This document shows positions 8,212 through 16,633 of a DNA stretch of 64,000 bases, piece by piece. Each line of letters starts with the position of its first letter. The stretch's first letter is position 1. Both the position numbers and the translations under genes were made by a program. Source of the stretch: an uncultured Actinomycetes bacterium (lineage in GTDB: Bacteria > Actinomycetota > Thermoleophilia > Miltoncostaeales > Miltoncostaeaceae); the NCBI GenBank assembly GCA_903896045.1, contig CAITWD010000001.1, positions 24,844 to 88,843 of the forward strand, read 5' to 3'. The notes below the pieces were generated by a model. It was not told the DNA's origin, ran no database searches, and saw nothing but the letters and a program-made list of their open reading frames with translations.

Positions 8212-8384
8212 CCCAAATTCCCGGTAGGTTTTTGGGAAAAGAGGGTAACTCCTGTATACGGCGTGTCGCCACGCAGTTTAAAGGGGCGTCAGAATCCGGA
8301 ATGTTCCGGATTGTGAGTAGGTCAGAGATTGTCGGTGCGCGAGGTTTCGCGGGTCGGTTGATCGCTGGCTATAACCAATAAGGA
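8212..8384 (+). promoter_or_regulatory. Structured 5' leader of metY (candidate regulatory RNA)
   Basis: This stretch contains no convincing gene. It can form a series of local stems: CCCAAA/TTTGGG (8212-8217 with 8231-8236), GCGTG/CACGC (8261-8265 with 8270-8274), AATCCGG/CCGGATT (8293-8299 with 8306-8312) and CGCGA/TCGCG (8338-8342 with 8347-8351). The ribosome site AAGGA (8380-8384) follows, and TCCT at 8250-8253 could pair with it. I see no consensus of the SAM-I, SAM-II or SAM-IV riboswitches. Together with 8052-8211 this is the 339-nt gap before metY. Confidence 0.4.
8293..8312. promoter_or_regulatory. Near-continuous 20-bp inverted repeat in the metY leader
   Basis: AATCCGGAA and TTCCGGATT are exact reverse complements separated by TG. 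As DNA it looks like a dimeric regulator site; as RNA it gives a 7-bp hairpin. It lies 78 nt before the metY start codon. Confidence 0.5.
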
Positions 8385-8390
8385 TTGATT

Positions 8391-9677
8391 GTGAGCGCTC
8401 ACCACGCAGAAACCATTGCGTTGCATGGCGGCCAGGTCCCGGATCCTGCCACGAACGCACGCGCAGTGCCGATCTACCAAACAACGTCATACACGTTCAA
8501 TGACGCCGATCACGCGGCGGATCTGTTCGGACTTCGGGCATCGGGGAACATCTACACCCGGATCATGAACCCGACCTGGGACGTGCTAGAGCAGCGGGTT
8601 GCGCAGCTCGAGGGCGGTATTGCCGCCAATGTGAGCGCCTCAGGTCAAGCATCTGTCACTTACGCAATTTTGAACCTCACCAAGCCTGGCGACAACATCA
8701 TCGCCCTGTCGACCTTGTATGGCGGCACGTACGACCTGTTCGCGCACTCCTTGCCGCACTACGGCATTGAGGTTCGCTTTGCGAACCCGAATGACCCAAG
8801 TGAAGTCGAGCGTTTGACAGACGCCAACACCAGGGCAGTGTTTGCAGAGACGATTCCGAATCCTCGTGTGAACGTGATCGACTTGGACGCTTGGTCAGAG
8901 GCTGCACATGCCAAGGGCCTGCCCCTGATCGTGGACAACACCGTCGCGACACCAGTCTTGTGTCGCGTCTTCGACCATGGTGCAGACATTGCGGTGCACT
9001 CGTTGACCAAGTTCATTGGTGGTCACGGCACCTCGATTGGTGGAATCATCGTTGATTCGGGCAAGTTTGATTGGGCAGCCAACTCCGAGCGCTTTCCGGG
9101 ATTGACCACGCCTGACCCGTCGTACCACGGCGTTGTGTGGACCGAGGCCCTCGGGCCAGCGGCCTACATCGGTCGCGTGCGTACCGTGATGTTGCGCAAC
9201 TTCGGTGCCGCACTGTCGCCATTTAACGCATTCTTGATCCTTCAGGGCATCGAGACGCTTCCGTTGCGCATCGAGCGTCACTCAACGAACGCCTTGGCGC
9301 TGGCCGAGTATCTGTCGAAGCACCCGAAGGTCAATTGGGTTGCGTACCCGGGCCTCACGAGCTCCCCGAGCCACGAGATCGCCAAGCGGATCCTCGACGG
9401 CGGTTTTGGTGCAATTTTGAGCTTTGGTGTGCAGGGTGGAGAAGACGCGGGACGCAAGTTCATCAGCAGCCTGAAGTTGATCTCGCATCTGGCCAACATT
9501 GGCGACGCAAAGAGTCTTGCAATTCACCCCGCCACGACGACCCACTCGCAGTTGGAAGGCGAGGAACTTGAGAAGGCTGGCGTGTCTGCAGACTTGGTCC
9601 GCTTGTCTGTGGGTATCGAACACATCGATGACATCATCGCCGATGTCGAACAAGCATTGGCAACTGCGACGGCCTAA
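8391..9677 (+). CDS. metY: O-acetylhomoserine sulfhydrylase (PLP enzyme)
   Basis: The 428-residue protein makes homocysteine from O-acetylhomoserine and sulfide, the direct-sulfhydrylation branch of methionine synthesis. It is a Cys/Met-metabolism PLP-fold enzyme: PLP lysine K207 in SLTKFIGGHG, VDNTVATP before it, and the SASGQAS loop. Length and the insertion around FDWAANSERFPGLTTPDPSYHG fit MetY rather than cystathionine synthase. The GTG at 8391 is preferred over the TTG at 8385 because AAGGA lies 6 nt before it. It heads a metY-metX-metW cluster. Confidence 0.93.
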   Translation: MSAHHAETIALHGGQVPDPATNARAVPIYQTTSYTFNDADHAADLFGLRASGNIYTRIMNPTWDVLEQRVAQLEGGIAANVSASGQASVTYAILNLTKPGDNIIALSTLYGGTYDLFAHSLPHYGIEVRFANPNDPSEVERLTDANTRAVFAETIPNPRVNVIDLDAWSEAAHAKGLPLIVDNTVATPVLCRVFDHGADIAVHSLTKFIGGHGTSIGGIIVDSGKFDWAANSERFPGLTTPDPSYHGVVWTEALGPAAYIGRVRTVMLRNFGAALSPFNAFLILQGIETLPLRIERHSTNALALAEYLSKHPKVNWVAYPGLTSSPSHEIAKRILDGGFGAILSFGVQGGEDAGRKFISSLKLISHLANIGDAKSLAIHPATTTHSQLEGEELEKAGVSADLVRLSVGIEHIDDIIADVEQALATATA

Positions 9678-9711
9678 GTCGCTGGAGTCATCAGGAGTCA
9701 CGCTCTACACG

Positions 9712-9750
9712 ACGACCGCGCATCGACGAAACAATGTCATGCGCGGTCGT
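9712..9750 (+). terminator. Strong 12-bp hairpin between metY and metX
   Basis: ACGACCGCGCAT (9712-9723) pairs perfectly with ATGCGCGGTCGT (9739-9750) around a 15-nt loop. It lacks a T-run, so it may attenuate or stabilise the transcript rather than end it. It lies 32 nt before the metX start. Confidence 0.45.
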
Positions 9751-9782
9751 TGTGTGAAACGGGCATCATGTAAGGAATCGTG

Positions 9783-10955
9783 ATGGCGAACCCAGATATC
9801 GAACATGGCTCCATTGGCGAGGTCGTCACGCAACGCGCGACCTTGTTCGAGCGTAATGCCCCCCTCGTTCTCGAGGGTGGTGCAACGTTGGGACCGGTTG
9901 ATGTCGCATTTGAGACCTATGGTGAGCTCAATGCCCAGCGGAATAACGCCGTTTTCATCTGTCACGGGCTGACGGGTGATGCCCATGCCGCCGGGCACCA
10001 CGGGAATCCTGAGCGCCCCGGTTGGTGGGACAACTTCATCGGTCCTGGGAAGCCTGTCGATACCCGTGAATTCTTTGTTGTGTGCGCCAACATTCTCGGT
10101 GGGTGCATGGGGACGACTGGCCCGTCGTCAATTGACCCCGCGACGGGGAAGGCCTACGGGTTACGGTTTCCACTCGTCACCGTTTCCGATGTGGTGCGTG
10201 TCCACCGAGCGTTGATTGCCGATCTCGGCATTACGAAATTGCGCGCGGCGATTGGTGGATCTCTCGGGGGAATGCAGGTCCTGCAATGGGCGATGGACCA
10301 CCCGGAGGATCTGGGTGCCGCGATCGTTGTCTGCGCCACGAGTCGACTTTCCGCACAAAACATCGCGTTTTCGGCGGTTGCCAGAGAGGCGATCATGAGG
10401 GATCCGAACTTTCATGGCGGCGACTATGTCGATGCCGACACGCGACCAGATGCTGGGCTCGCGATTGCCCGAATGATGGCCCACATTACGTATCTCTCAG
10501 AAGAGGGTATGCGCAATAAATTCGGGCGGCGCCTACAGAACGGTACAACGCCACGTTTCGGATTCGATGTCGATTTTCAGGTGGAGAGCTATCTTCATCA
10601 TCAGGGTGAGGCGTTTCTCGGGCGTTTTGATGCCAATAGTTATCTTTATCTGACGCGGGCGATGGATTACTTCGATCCGTTCGGCGACATGGAGCACGCA
10701 GCCGCTCGACTTGCGGATCTCGATCTGCCATTTCTTGTGATGAGTTTTGATTCGGATTGGCGATTCGATACCAGCCATTCGCGCGAGATTGTGCGCGTGC
10801 TCTCTGCACACCGCGTGCCGGTAAGTTTCCGCGAGATCTCATCACCGCACGGCCATGACTCCTTTCTTTTGGTGATCCCCGAATACCACGTCACGGTTGC
10901 AAACTTTCTGCGCCGCGCAGAGCTCCCACCGCAAAGGCGTCCACATGCGTCTTGA
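9783..10955 (+). CDS. metX: Homoserine O-acetyltransferase
   Basis: The 390-residue alpha/beta hydrolase-fold enzyme activates homoserine, supplying the substrate for the MetY encoded just upstream. Visible signatures are HGLTGDAHAAG (61-71), nucleophile S160 in GGSLGGMQVLQWA, the Asp in SFDSDWRFD and the His in SPHGHDSFLL. Some MetX-family enzymes use succinyl-CoA. An acetyl donor is favoured here by the MetY partner, but sequence alone does not prove it. The start is the ATG at 9783 with AAGGA 6 nt before it, although GTG at 9780 is also in frame. Confidence 0.92.
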   Translation: MANPDIEHGSIGEVVTQRATLFERNAPLVLEGGATLGPVDVAFETYGELNAQRNNAVFICHGLTGDAHAAGHHGNPERPGWWDNFIGPGKPVDTREFFVVCANILGGCMGTTGPSSIDPATGKAYGLRFPLVTVSDVVRVHRALIADLGITKLRAAIGGSLGGMQVLQWAMDHPEDLGAAIVVCATSRLSAQNIAFSAVAREAIMRDPNFHGGDYVDADTRPDAGLAIARMMAHITYLSEEGMRNKFGRRLQNGTTPRFGFDVDFQVESYLHHQGEAFLGRFDANSYLYLTRAMDYFDPFGDMEHAAARLADLDLPFLVMSFDSDWRFDTSHSREIVRVLSAHRVPVSFREISSPHGHDSFLLVIPEYHVTVANFLRRAELPPQRRPHAS

Positions 10956-11565
10956 CCTTGGTCTGATTGCAGAAATGGTGCCCACGGGCGCCCGTGTGCT
11001 CGACCTCGGGTGTGGCGATGGGGATCTCTTGAGCGCCCTGATCCGTGAGCGCGGTTGCCAGGGCCAAGGGGTGGAAGTGTCATCAGACGCATTTCATGCA
11101 TGCGTCGCCAAAGGTATTCCGGTGATTGCAGCTGACATTGACGATGGGTTGACCGATTTCACCGATAACTCTTTCGATGTCGTGGTGCTGTCACAAACCC
11201 TGCAGGCAACCCGCCGCCCCGCGCGTGTGCTGCACGAGATGATGCGCGTTGCCGATACGGCGATTGTCTCCTTCATCAACTATGGCCACATTGGATTGCG
11301 CACCAGATTGGCGCTGCGGGGTCGCATGCCGGTGTCGCCGCTTGCTCCTGAGCAATGGTTCGCCACGCCAAACATCCACCCATGCAGCATTCTCGATTTT
11401 GAACAGCTGGTACACAGCGAAGGGTTGGTGTGCGCGGAACGCCACGTGCTTGGCGCCGACGGAGGCCCGGGTGGCCGGTGGGCGCAGCGGCGACCGAACG
11501 CATTTGCTGCGGCTGCCGCGTATGTCGTGCATCACTCTGATCGAGTCCGCACTGGTCCGCGATAA
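10945..11565 (+). CDS. metW: MetW-like methionine biosynthesis protein (methyltransferase fold)
   Basis: A 206-residue class-I methyltransferase-fold protein with VLDLGCGDGDLL near the N-terminus, as in MetW. MetW proteins are encoded next to metX and help homoserine acetylation through complex formation. Here the ATG at 10945 overlaps the metX 3' end by 11 nt. The stretch FINYGHIGLRTRLALRGRMP followed by WFATPNIH is characteristic of the family. The frame extends upstream to 10897, but that part lies inside metX and lacks conserved content. Confidence 0.88.
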   Translation: MRLDLGLIAEMVPTGARVLDLGCGDGDLLSALIRERGCQGQGVEVSSDAFHACVAKGIPVIAADIDDGLTDFTDNSFDVVVLSQTLQATRRPARVLHEMMRVADTAIVSFINYGHIGLRTRLALRGRMPVSPLAPEQWFATPNIHPCSILDFEQLVHSEGLVCAERHVLGADGGPGGRWAQRRPNAFAAAAAYVVHHSDRVRTGPR

Positions 11566-11568
11566 GTA

Positions 11569-12669
11569 CTAGGTCGGGTTCGCGGTACTCTGGTTGATTT
11601 CACGTGGGCCAACGATGCCCAAGAGGACGTCGTTGTCGACAACGAGTCCATATCCCCATGGGCTCGTGGCCAGGAGCGGTCGAGCCGCAGCTATGTCGGT
11701 CGTGGGGGAGAGCCGGATGAGGTCTCCGCGAGGAATCATGAGTGCGCGCGCTGTCGTGCGGGAACGAAATTCTGGAGCCAGTGCCTCGACCGCTGCGACA
11801 GGGAGGATTCCAATGACTTGTTCATCGTCGCTCACCGGAATTGCGGTGAGTGGGGACGAAGAACCGATGAGGGTTTCAATCTGAGTGACGGCGACGTCGG
11901 CCGAAAGGCTCACGCCGGTCGGACGCAGAATATCTGCGATCGTCACCGGCGCTGGCGCTGGCGGTGCAGGCGCGGCTTCATGTCTGCCTGCCTGCAATAC
12001 GAAGAGCCCGATCAGCGCCAACCAGATTCCCGACACAGGGTTTCCAAACGACATCGCAATCACCAGACCGGTCGTCATCATTCCGATTGCGACGATCTTT
12101 GATACCTGCACGCCGATTCGTGTCGCGCGAGCGAGATCGTGTGTGGTCGCCCACATCGCGCCACGCAAGGCGCGTCCCCCATCAAGCGGGAGCGCAGGGA
12201 GCAAATTGAATACTCCGAGAATGAGATTCATTGTCCCGAGCCACCATAGGGTTGTGGCGATGGGGGCGGGGAGCATGGGCAGCGATGCACTTGCAAGCGC
12301 CGCGCCGCCAAGGACGATCGAGATCGCTGGCCCCGCAAGTGCGATGCGTATTTCCGCCCCACCCGACGGGAAGAATCGATCAAATCGTGCGACACCACCG
12401 AAGAGCCAGAGGGTGATGCTGTGAATGCGCATGCCCTCACGCAGAGCCTGGATCGCATGCGCCAATTCGTGCAGCAAAATACAGGCGATCAACCCGATCG
12501 CTGCAGCGATTCCCATTGCGGTGTAGGCGATGGAGGATTGGCCAGGGTCGCTTGATGGGAATACGTGTGTTGCCAATTCCCATGACAACAGCACGATCAG
12601 GCCGACCAGGCTCCAATTCGCGCTGATCGGTATTCCCTTGATGCGTCCGAGTGACAGTGACGACGGCAT
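11569..12669 (-). CDS. Site-2-type intramembrane metalloprotease with CBS domains
   Basis: The 366-residue membrane protein has the zinc-protease motif HELAH (67-71) in a hydrophobic helix. The second metal-ligand motif NLLPALPLDGGR (155-166, D163) follows, the pair that defines M50 proteases. About six hydrophobic segments lie between residues 15 and 230. A Pro/Ala linker (APAPPAPAP) leads to a C-terminal CBS pair (about 245-366) that may sense adenine nucleotides. Relatives cut membrane-bound anti-sigma factors or clear signal peptides; the substrate here is unknown. It converges on metW with a 3-nt gap and no terminator. Confidence 0.88.
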   Translation of the reverse strand: MPSSLSLGRIKGIPISANWSLVGLIVLLSWELATHVFPSSDPGQSSIAYTAMGIAAAIGLIACILLHELAHAIQALREGMRIHSITLWLFGGVARFDRFFPSGGAEIRIALAGPAISIVLGGAALASASLPMLPAPIATTLWWLGTMNLILGVFNLLPALPLDGGRALRGAMWATTHDLARATRIGVQVSKIVAIGMMTTGLVIAMSFGNPVSGIWLALIGLFVLQAGRHEAAPAPPAPAPVTIADILRPTGVSLSADVAVTQIETLIGSSSPLTAIPVSDDEQVIGILPVAAVEALAPEFRSRTTARALMIPRGDLIRLSPTTDIAAARPLLATSPWGYGLVVDNDVLLGIVGPREINQSTANPT

Positions 12670-12690
12670 ACCACTCAGTGTTGCACGGTC

Positions 12691-13275
12691 TTAGGTCGTG
12701 GTGTTGGGTCCCCTGTCGGCACCAAAGGAAAAGCCAAGTTGCTGGTCGATGGGATCTGATCCGGTGCCCGAGGGGTGCATCCCGCGCGCCGCGGGACCGT
12801 AATCGTCGAGTGCCGCATGTTGGGCAAGCTGATCCGCCCGCTCATTTGCATCGTGGCCTGCGTGCCCTTTCACCAGTGTGGTGCGTACGCGTTGGTGACG
12901 GCCGATTTCGCGAAGCATGCGCTCCCAGAGTTCTCGGTTGGCAACTGGCTGCTTGGCCGCGGTACGCCATCCCCGCCGCTGCCATCCATCGAGCCAGCCT
13001 TGTGAGATGGCATTTGCGACATATGTCGAGTCGGTGACGAGCTCAATGTCGGCTCCCGCTGGTGCTGCGGCGAGCCCTTCGAGCGCCGCGGTGAGTTCCA
13101 TGCGGTTGTTTGTCGATGGGGTCTCTCCGCCGGTCAGCACAATCTCGTGACCATGTGTATCCGAGAGGATTGCTGCCCATCCACCCCGCGCATCAGCAGT
13201 GCCGTTCCCTGGGCACGCGCCATCTGTCACGAGAACGATTGGTGAGATGAGGAGTGGGGCGGACACCTGGGTCAC
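12691..13275 (-). CDS. rnhA: Ribonuclease HI
   Basis: The 194-residue protein degrades the RNA strand of RNA-DNA hybrids. All four acidic metal ligands are present: D18 (VTDGACPGNG), E60 (NRMELTA), D82 (VTDSTYV) and D148 (NERADQLA). H138 in VKGHAGH provides the flexible His loop, and the WQRRGWRTA basic protrusion that binds hybrid is intact. A C-terminal tail of about 40 residues extends past the domain, rich in Gly, Pro and Asp. The start is a GTG at 13275. It lies upstream of, and co-directional with, the site-2 protease gene. Confidence 0.93.
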   Translation of the reverse strand: MTQVSAPLLISPIVLVTDGACPGNGTADARGGWAAILSDTHGHEIVLTGGETPSTNNRMELTAALEGLAAAPAGADIELVTDSTYVANAISQGWLDGWQRRGWRTAAKQPVANRELWERMLREIGRHQRVRTTLVKGHAGHDANERADQLAQHAALDDYGPAARGMHPSGTGSDPIDQQLGFSFGADRGPNTTT

Positions 13276-13437
13276 ACTAGCGCGTGCATGAGGGCGGCGA
13301 AGTCACGACACCCGCCATGACGTACCAGGTGCCCGATCTTCCCGTAGAGCCGATGTGCGGTACCCGCAGATCATCTGTCCTAGAGGCACGCTCGGACACC
13401 CACCTATGTGACGCACCGCAACCCACCGCAAATGCGG

Positions 13438-13635
13438 TTAGGCAGAGGCTCCGGAGGTCTCGGCTACCTGTTGTGACGAGGCAAGAGCCATCTCGAGGCG
13501 TTCCCACGCACGACGTTCCGCTTCTTCGTGGTCAGCCGGGGAGGCATACAGATGCGCTCCGCGTGAGACGGCAAGATAGTCGTTGCGTGCCCGCTCGAGT
13601 TCTGCGGACAAAGCTTCATGTGAGATTTCGGTCAT
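13438..13635 (-). CDS. Small uncharacterised helical protein
   Basis: A 65-residue frame from an ATG at 13635, with AGGGG about 10 nt ahead as a possible ribosome site; a GTG at 13644 is also in frame. The composition is protein-like: two amphipathic helices rich in Glu, Ala and Arg (EALSAELERARNDYL and EEAERRAWERLEMAL) around a YASPADH turn. There is no membrane segment. I do not recognise the family. It stands alone between rnhA and aroC. Confidence 0.5.
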   Translation of the reverse strand: MTEISHEALSAELERARNDYLAVSRGAHLYASPADHEEAERRAWERLEMALASSQQVAETSGASA

Positions 13636-13745
13636 CTGGGCCACACCCCTCGTCGCAGCAATGAAGTCAGTATGACGGGAGAATCGGCCGTTGTGGTGAC
13701 CAACGGTTATGCGTTCCGGGGCTGGGGGTGATTATTGCTGCAATA

Positions 13746-13777
13746 TGCGGGTAAAAAGCCGAATATCTTTCCCCGCA
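13746..13777 (+). other. Possible stem-loop upstream of aroC
   Basis: TGCGGG (13746-13751) can pair with CCCGCA (13772-13777), and AAAG/CTTT inside may extend the stem. A small ATTGC-T-GCAAT repeat lies just before it. If aroC is leaderless this lies outside the transcript and may instead be a DNA site. Confidence 0.25.
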
Positions 13778-13824
13778 AACTGTGCTGGTTTTCCGCACAG
13801 ATGACGCACGACCGCCCGGGCAGA

Positions 13825-13830
13825 TAGACT
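13825..13830 (+). promoter_or_regulatory. Candidate -10 box of aroC
   Basis: TAGACT ends 8 nt before the ATG at 13839. No Shine-Dalgarno sequence is visible, which supports a leaderless start for the long aro operon. Confidence 0.4.
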
Positions 13831-13838
13831 TGCTCGTA

Positions 13839-14999
13839 ATGGCCCTGATCTATCGCACAGCCGGAGAATCACATGGCCCGGCGCTCTTCGCGATTATGGA
13901 GGGCCTGCCGGCCGGTTTGGAGCTGGTCCCCGACGACATCGACAACGATCTCGCGCGCCGGCAACTCGGCTACGGTCGTGGTGGCCGGATGAAGATTGAA
14001 CGCGATCGCGTGCATGTCAAAAGCGGACTCCGTCATGGACGCACCATCGGCAGTCCACTCATGTTGGAGATTCCGAATCTGGACTTCCCAAACTGGTCGG
14101 AAGACCGGATGGCCGTCTGGGAACCCGCCTCGGATGTGGATCCAATTACATTGCCGCGACCAGGTCACGCCGATCTTGCGGGCATGCAGAAATACGACGG
14201 GCAGGACCTGCGCCCCATTCTTGAGCGCGCCAGTGCTCGGGAAACCGCAGCACGTGTCGCCGCTGGCGGCGTCGCAAAGGCGCTGTTGCGCCGTTACGGG
14301 ATCGAAATTCGCAGTCATGTCGTGCGTGTTGGCGCCGAGCACGTGCCTTATGGGCAGACGTTGCTACTTGAAGATTTTGACGGGGTCGACGAGAGCCCCG
14401 TGCGCTGCCTCGACGCCGAGGCGTCGGTGCGGATGCGTGAAGCGATCAAAACTGCAGGACAGTCACATGACACCCTCGGCGGGGTCTTCGAGGTGGTCGC
14501 ATTCGGGGTAATGCCCGGACTTGGGTCGCATGTGTCTGGAGATGCGCGTATGGATGGTCGTATCGGTCAGGCGTTCCTTGGAATCCAAGCGATCAAGGCG
14601 GTGGAAATCGGGGCGGGATTTGAGCTGGGTCAGATTCCTGGTTCACAGGCCCACGATGAGATCTTTTGGGATGCCGAGCAGGGGTATCACCGGCACACGA
14701 ATCGTTCCGGCGGCATCGAAGGCGGGATGACCCATGGGGCCCCCGTGGTGGTGCGTGCCGCAATGAAGCCAATCTCAACACTCTCGCGTCCTTTGGCGTC
14801 CGTTGACGTTGCGACAAAAGAGGCACGTGCCGCATTTAAGGAGCGCTCAGATATCTGCGCCGTACCTGCCGCAGCCGTGATTGGTGAGGCGATGTTGGCA
14901 CTGGTGCTTGCGCAGGCCTTGCTGGAAAAGTTTGGTGGCGACGCGGTGAGCCAGCTTGATGAGAGTGTGGCTCGGTACCTCGCCACCATTCGCGGGTAG
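13839..14999 (+). CDS. aroC: Chorismate synthase
   Basis: The 386-residue enzyme converts 5-enolpyruvylshikimate 3-phosphate to chorismate with reduced FMN, the last shared step of aromatic amino acid synthesis. Family blocks are clear: TAGESHGPALFAIMEGLPAG at the N-terminus, RRQLGYGRGGRM, RPGHADLAGMQKY and, near the C-terminus, ERSDICAVPAAAVIGEAM. The ATG at 13839 is chosen over upstream codons because conserved sequence begins there (MALIYRTAGESHG). It opens a run of at least ten co-directional genes. Confidence 0.96.
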   Translation: MALIYRTAGESHGPALFAIMEGLPAGLELVPDDIDNDLARRQLGYGRGGRMKIERDRVHVKSGLRHGRTIGSPLMLEIPNLDFPNWSEDRMAVWEPASDVDPITLPRPGHADLAGMQKYDGQDLRPILERASARETAARVAAGGVAKALLRRYGIEIRSHVVRVGAEHVPYGQTLLLEDFDGVDESPVRCLDAEASVRMREAIKTAGQSHDTLGGVFEVVAFGVMPGLGSHVSGDARMDGRIGQAFLGIQAIKAVEIGAGFELGQIPGSQAHDEIFWDAEQGYHRHTNRSGGIEGGMTHGAPVVVRAAMKPISTLSRPLASVDVATKEARAAFKERSDICAVPAAAVIGEAMLALVLAQALLEKFGGDAVSQLDESVARYLATIRG

Positions 15000-15009
15000 G
15001 TTTCACACC

Positions 15010-15528
15010 GTGTCGTGGGTGGTGCTGACCGGCTATATGGGTGCGGGAAAATCGACAGTCGGGCGCGCCGTCGCAGAGCACTTGGATCGGCCCTTCCTTG
15101 ATTCGGATGCGGTCATTGAGCACGCCGCCGCGCTCGATATCCCCCGGATTTTCGCCACGAAGGGCGAAGTGTGGTTCCGGCGCACCGAGGAGCGGACAAT
15201 CCGCGGGATTGTCGAGTCATCTCCCGGAGGCGTTCTCGCGATTGGCGGTGGCGCCATCGAAAACCCCAAAACTCGAGATCTGTTGCATCGGGTCGCATCA
15301 GTGATTTGGTTGCATGCTGAGCCCGAGCAGCTCTGGGAGCGCGTCAACGGGTCCTCGCGTCCGCTCGCGACCGACGAGGCGCAATTTTTGCGACGGTATG
15401 CGCGACGCGAGAGATTCTATCGCGAGACCGCGCACGTCGAGATTGACGCACTGTTGCCGTTCGAGAATGTCGTCACCGCGGCGGTCAACTTTGCATCGGG
15501 CGGATCTGATCCGGGTCGCGTGGAATGA
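15010..15528 (+). CDS. aroK: Shikimate kinase
   Basis: The 172-residue kinase phosphorylates shikimate at O3. It shows the P-loop GYMGAGKST, DSDAVIE for substrate binding, the IPRIFATKGEVWFRRTE segment and GGGAIEN with the Walker-B-like region. The GTG at 15010 starts 10 nt after the aroC stop, and conserved sequence (VLTGYMGAGKS) follows at once. The stop overlaps the aroB start as ATGA. Confidence 0.94.
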   Translation: MSWVVLTGYMGAGKSTVGRAVAEHLDRPFLDSDAVIEHAAALDIPRIFATKGEVWFRRTEERTIRGIVESSPGGVLAIGGGAIENPKTRDLLHRVASVIWLHAEPEQLWERVNGSSRPLATDEAQFLRRYARRERFYRETAHVEIDALLPFENVVTAAVNFASGGSDPGRVE

Positions 15529-16631
15529 CTTCGCCGGACGAACATGGCGCGCATCATCTTGTGTGGGGGGAAATCGGGGATGCCCATTTCCCTGTATTGA
15601 TCGGCCCGTCGCAAATAGATCGCCTTGGCCAATTGTGGGATGAGCGGCTCGAAGGTGCTGCGGCGTTGCTGATCAGCGATGCCGCCGTGGCGGCATACGC
15701 CGGACGGGCCCGTGATGTGCTGGTGAGTCGGGGCATCCGCGTGGTTGATGTCGTTGTGCCATCAGGTGAAGGCTCCAAAACGCTCGCCGAGCTAGAGCGT
15801 ATTTGTCGTATCGCTGCCCAGAATGGGATTCGACGTGCTGATGCCGTTGTCGCTGTCGGCGGCGGCGTGGTCGGCGACCTCGCGGGGTTTGTCGCTGCGT
15901 CCTATCAGCGTGGAATTCGCCTCGTGCACCTGCCCACCACGCTCTTGGCGATGGTGGATTCGGCGGTCGGTGGCAAAACCGGGGTGGACCTTCCCGAGGC
16001 AAAGAACTACGTCGGCGCTATCTGGCAACCCGAATTCGTCGTGATGGACACCGATTCCCTTGCGACCTTGCCGGCACGGGAGTTGTCGTGCGGGTTTGCA
16101 GAGGTCATCAAATACGGATTGCTGAATTCATATGAGATGTTTGCACACGTTGAGGCGTGGCCGGCGCCGCTAGATCCCGCGGCAGATGGGTTTGTCGCAC
16201 TCATTCGCGATTGTGTGGTGCATAAGCTCAACGTCGTCGGCCAGGACGAGCGCGAAACGGGGTTGCGGGCGAGTTTGAATCTCGGACACACGGTTGGTCA
16301 CGGGATTGAAGCTGCTGCAGGGTATGGCCGGTATCACCACGGTGAGGCGATCAGTTTGGGACTGCTTGCAGCATTGCGGGTCGCGCACGAAACCATTGGG
16401 GCGGCGTTGGAATGGCGGGATCGCACGCTGCAAATCCTCGCTCGCCACGGTTTGCCGACCCAATTGGCAAGCGATGTGTCGACCGCTGCCATTCTCGAGG
16501 CGATGCAGCGCGACAAGAAGGCGAGTGCGAGCTCATTTAACATGGTGTTCGTGCAGGAGCCTGGCGCAGTGCTGTTGCGCCAAGATCCACCACGCGATGT
16601 GGTGATAGCTGCGATCGAGGAGTTGCGATAA
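15525..16631 (+). CDS. aroB: 3-dehydroquinate synthase
   Basis: The 368-residue NAD- and metal-dependent enzyme cyclises DAHP to 3-dehydroquinate. The NAD-binding GGGVVGDLAG (112-121) and DSAVGGKTGVD (145-155) are intact. Metal ligands are supplied by GFAEVIKYG, GHTVGHGIE and HHGEAISLG. The first 20 residues (DEHGAHHLVWGE) precede the conserved core. It overlaps aroK by 4 nt and is followed by aroQ after 2 nt, so the three pathway genes are very probably co-translated. Confidence 0.95.
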   Translation: MTSPDEHGAHHLVWGEIGDAHFPVLIGPSQIDRLGQLWDERLEGAAALLISDAAVAAYAGRARDVLVSRGIRVVDVVVPSGEGSKTLAELERICRIAAQNGIRRADAVVAVGGGVVGDLAGFVAASYQRGIRLVHLPTTLLAMVDSAVGGKTGVDLPEAKNYVGAIWQPEFVVMDTDSLATLPARELSCGFAEVIKYGLLNSYEMFAHVEAWPAPLDPAADGFVALIRDCVVHKLNVVGQDERETGLRASLNLGHTVGHGIEAAAGYGRYHHGEAISLGLLAALRVAHETIGAALEWRDRTLQILARHGLPTQLASDVSTAAILEAMQRDKKASASSFNMVFVQEPGAVLLRQDPPRDVVIAAIEELR

Positions 16632-16633
16632 CG

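Noticed and set aside
8193..8381. 62-codon plus-strand frame in the metY leader
   Set aside because: TTG start without ribosome site, mixed composition, and it covers the structured leader; a leader peptide role cannot be shown.
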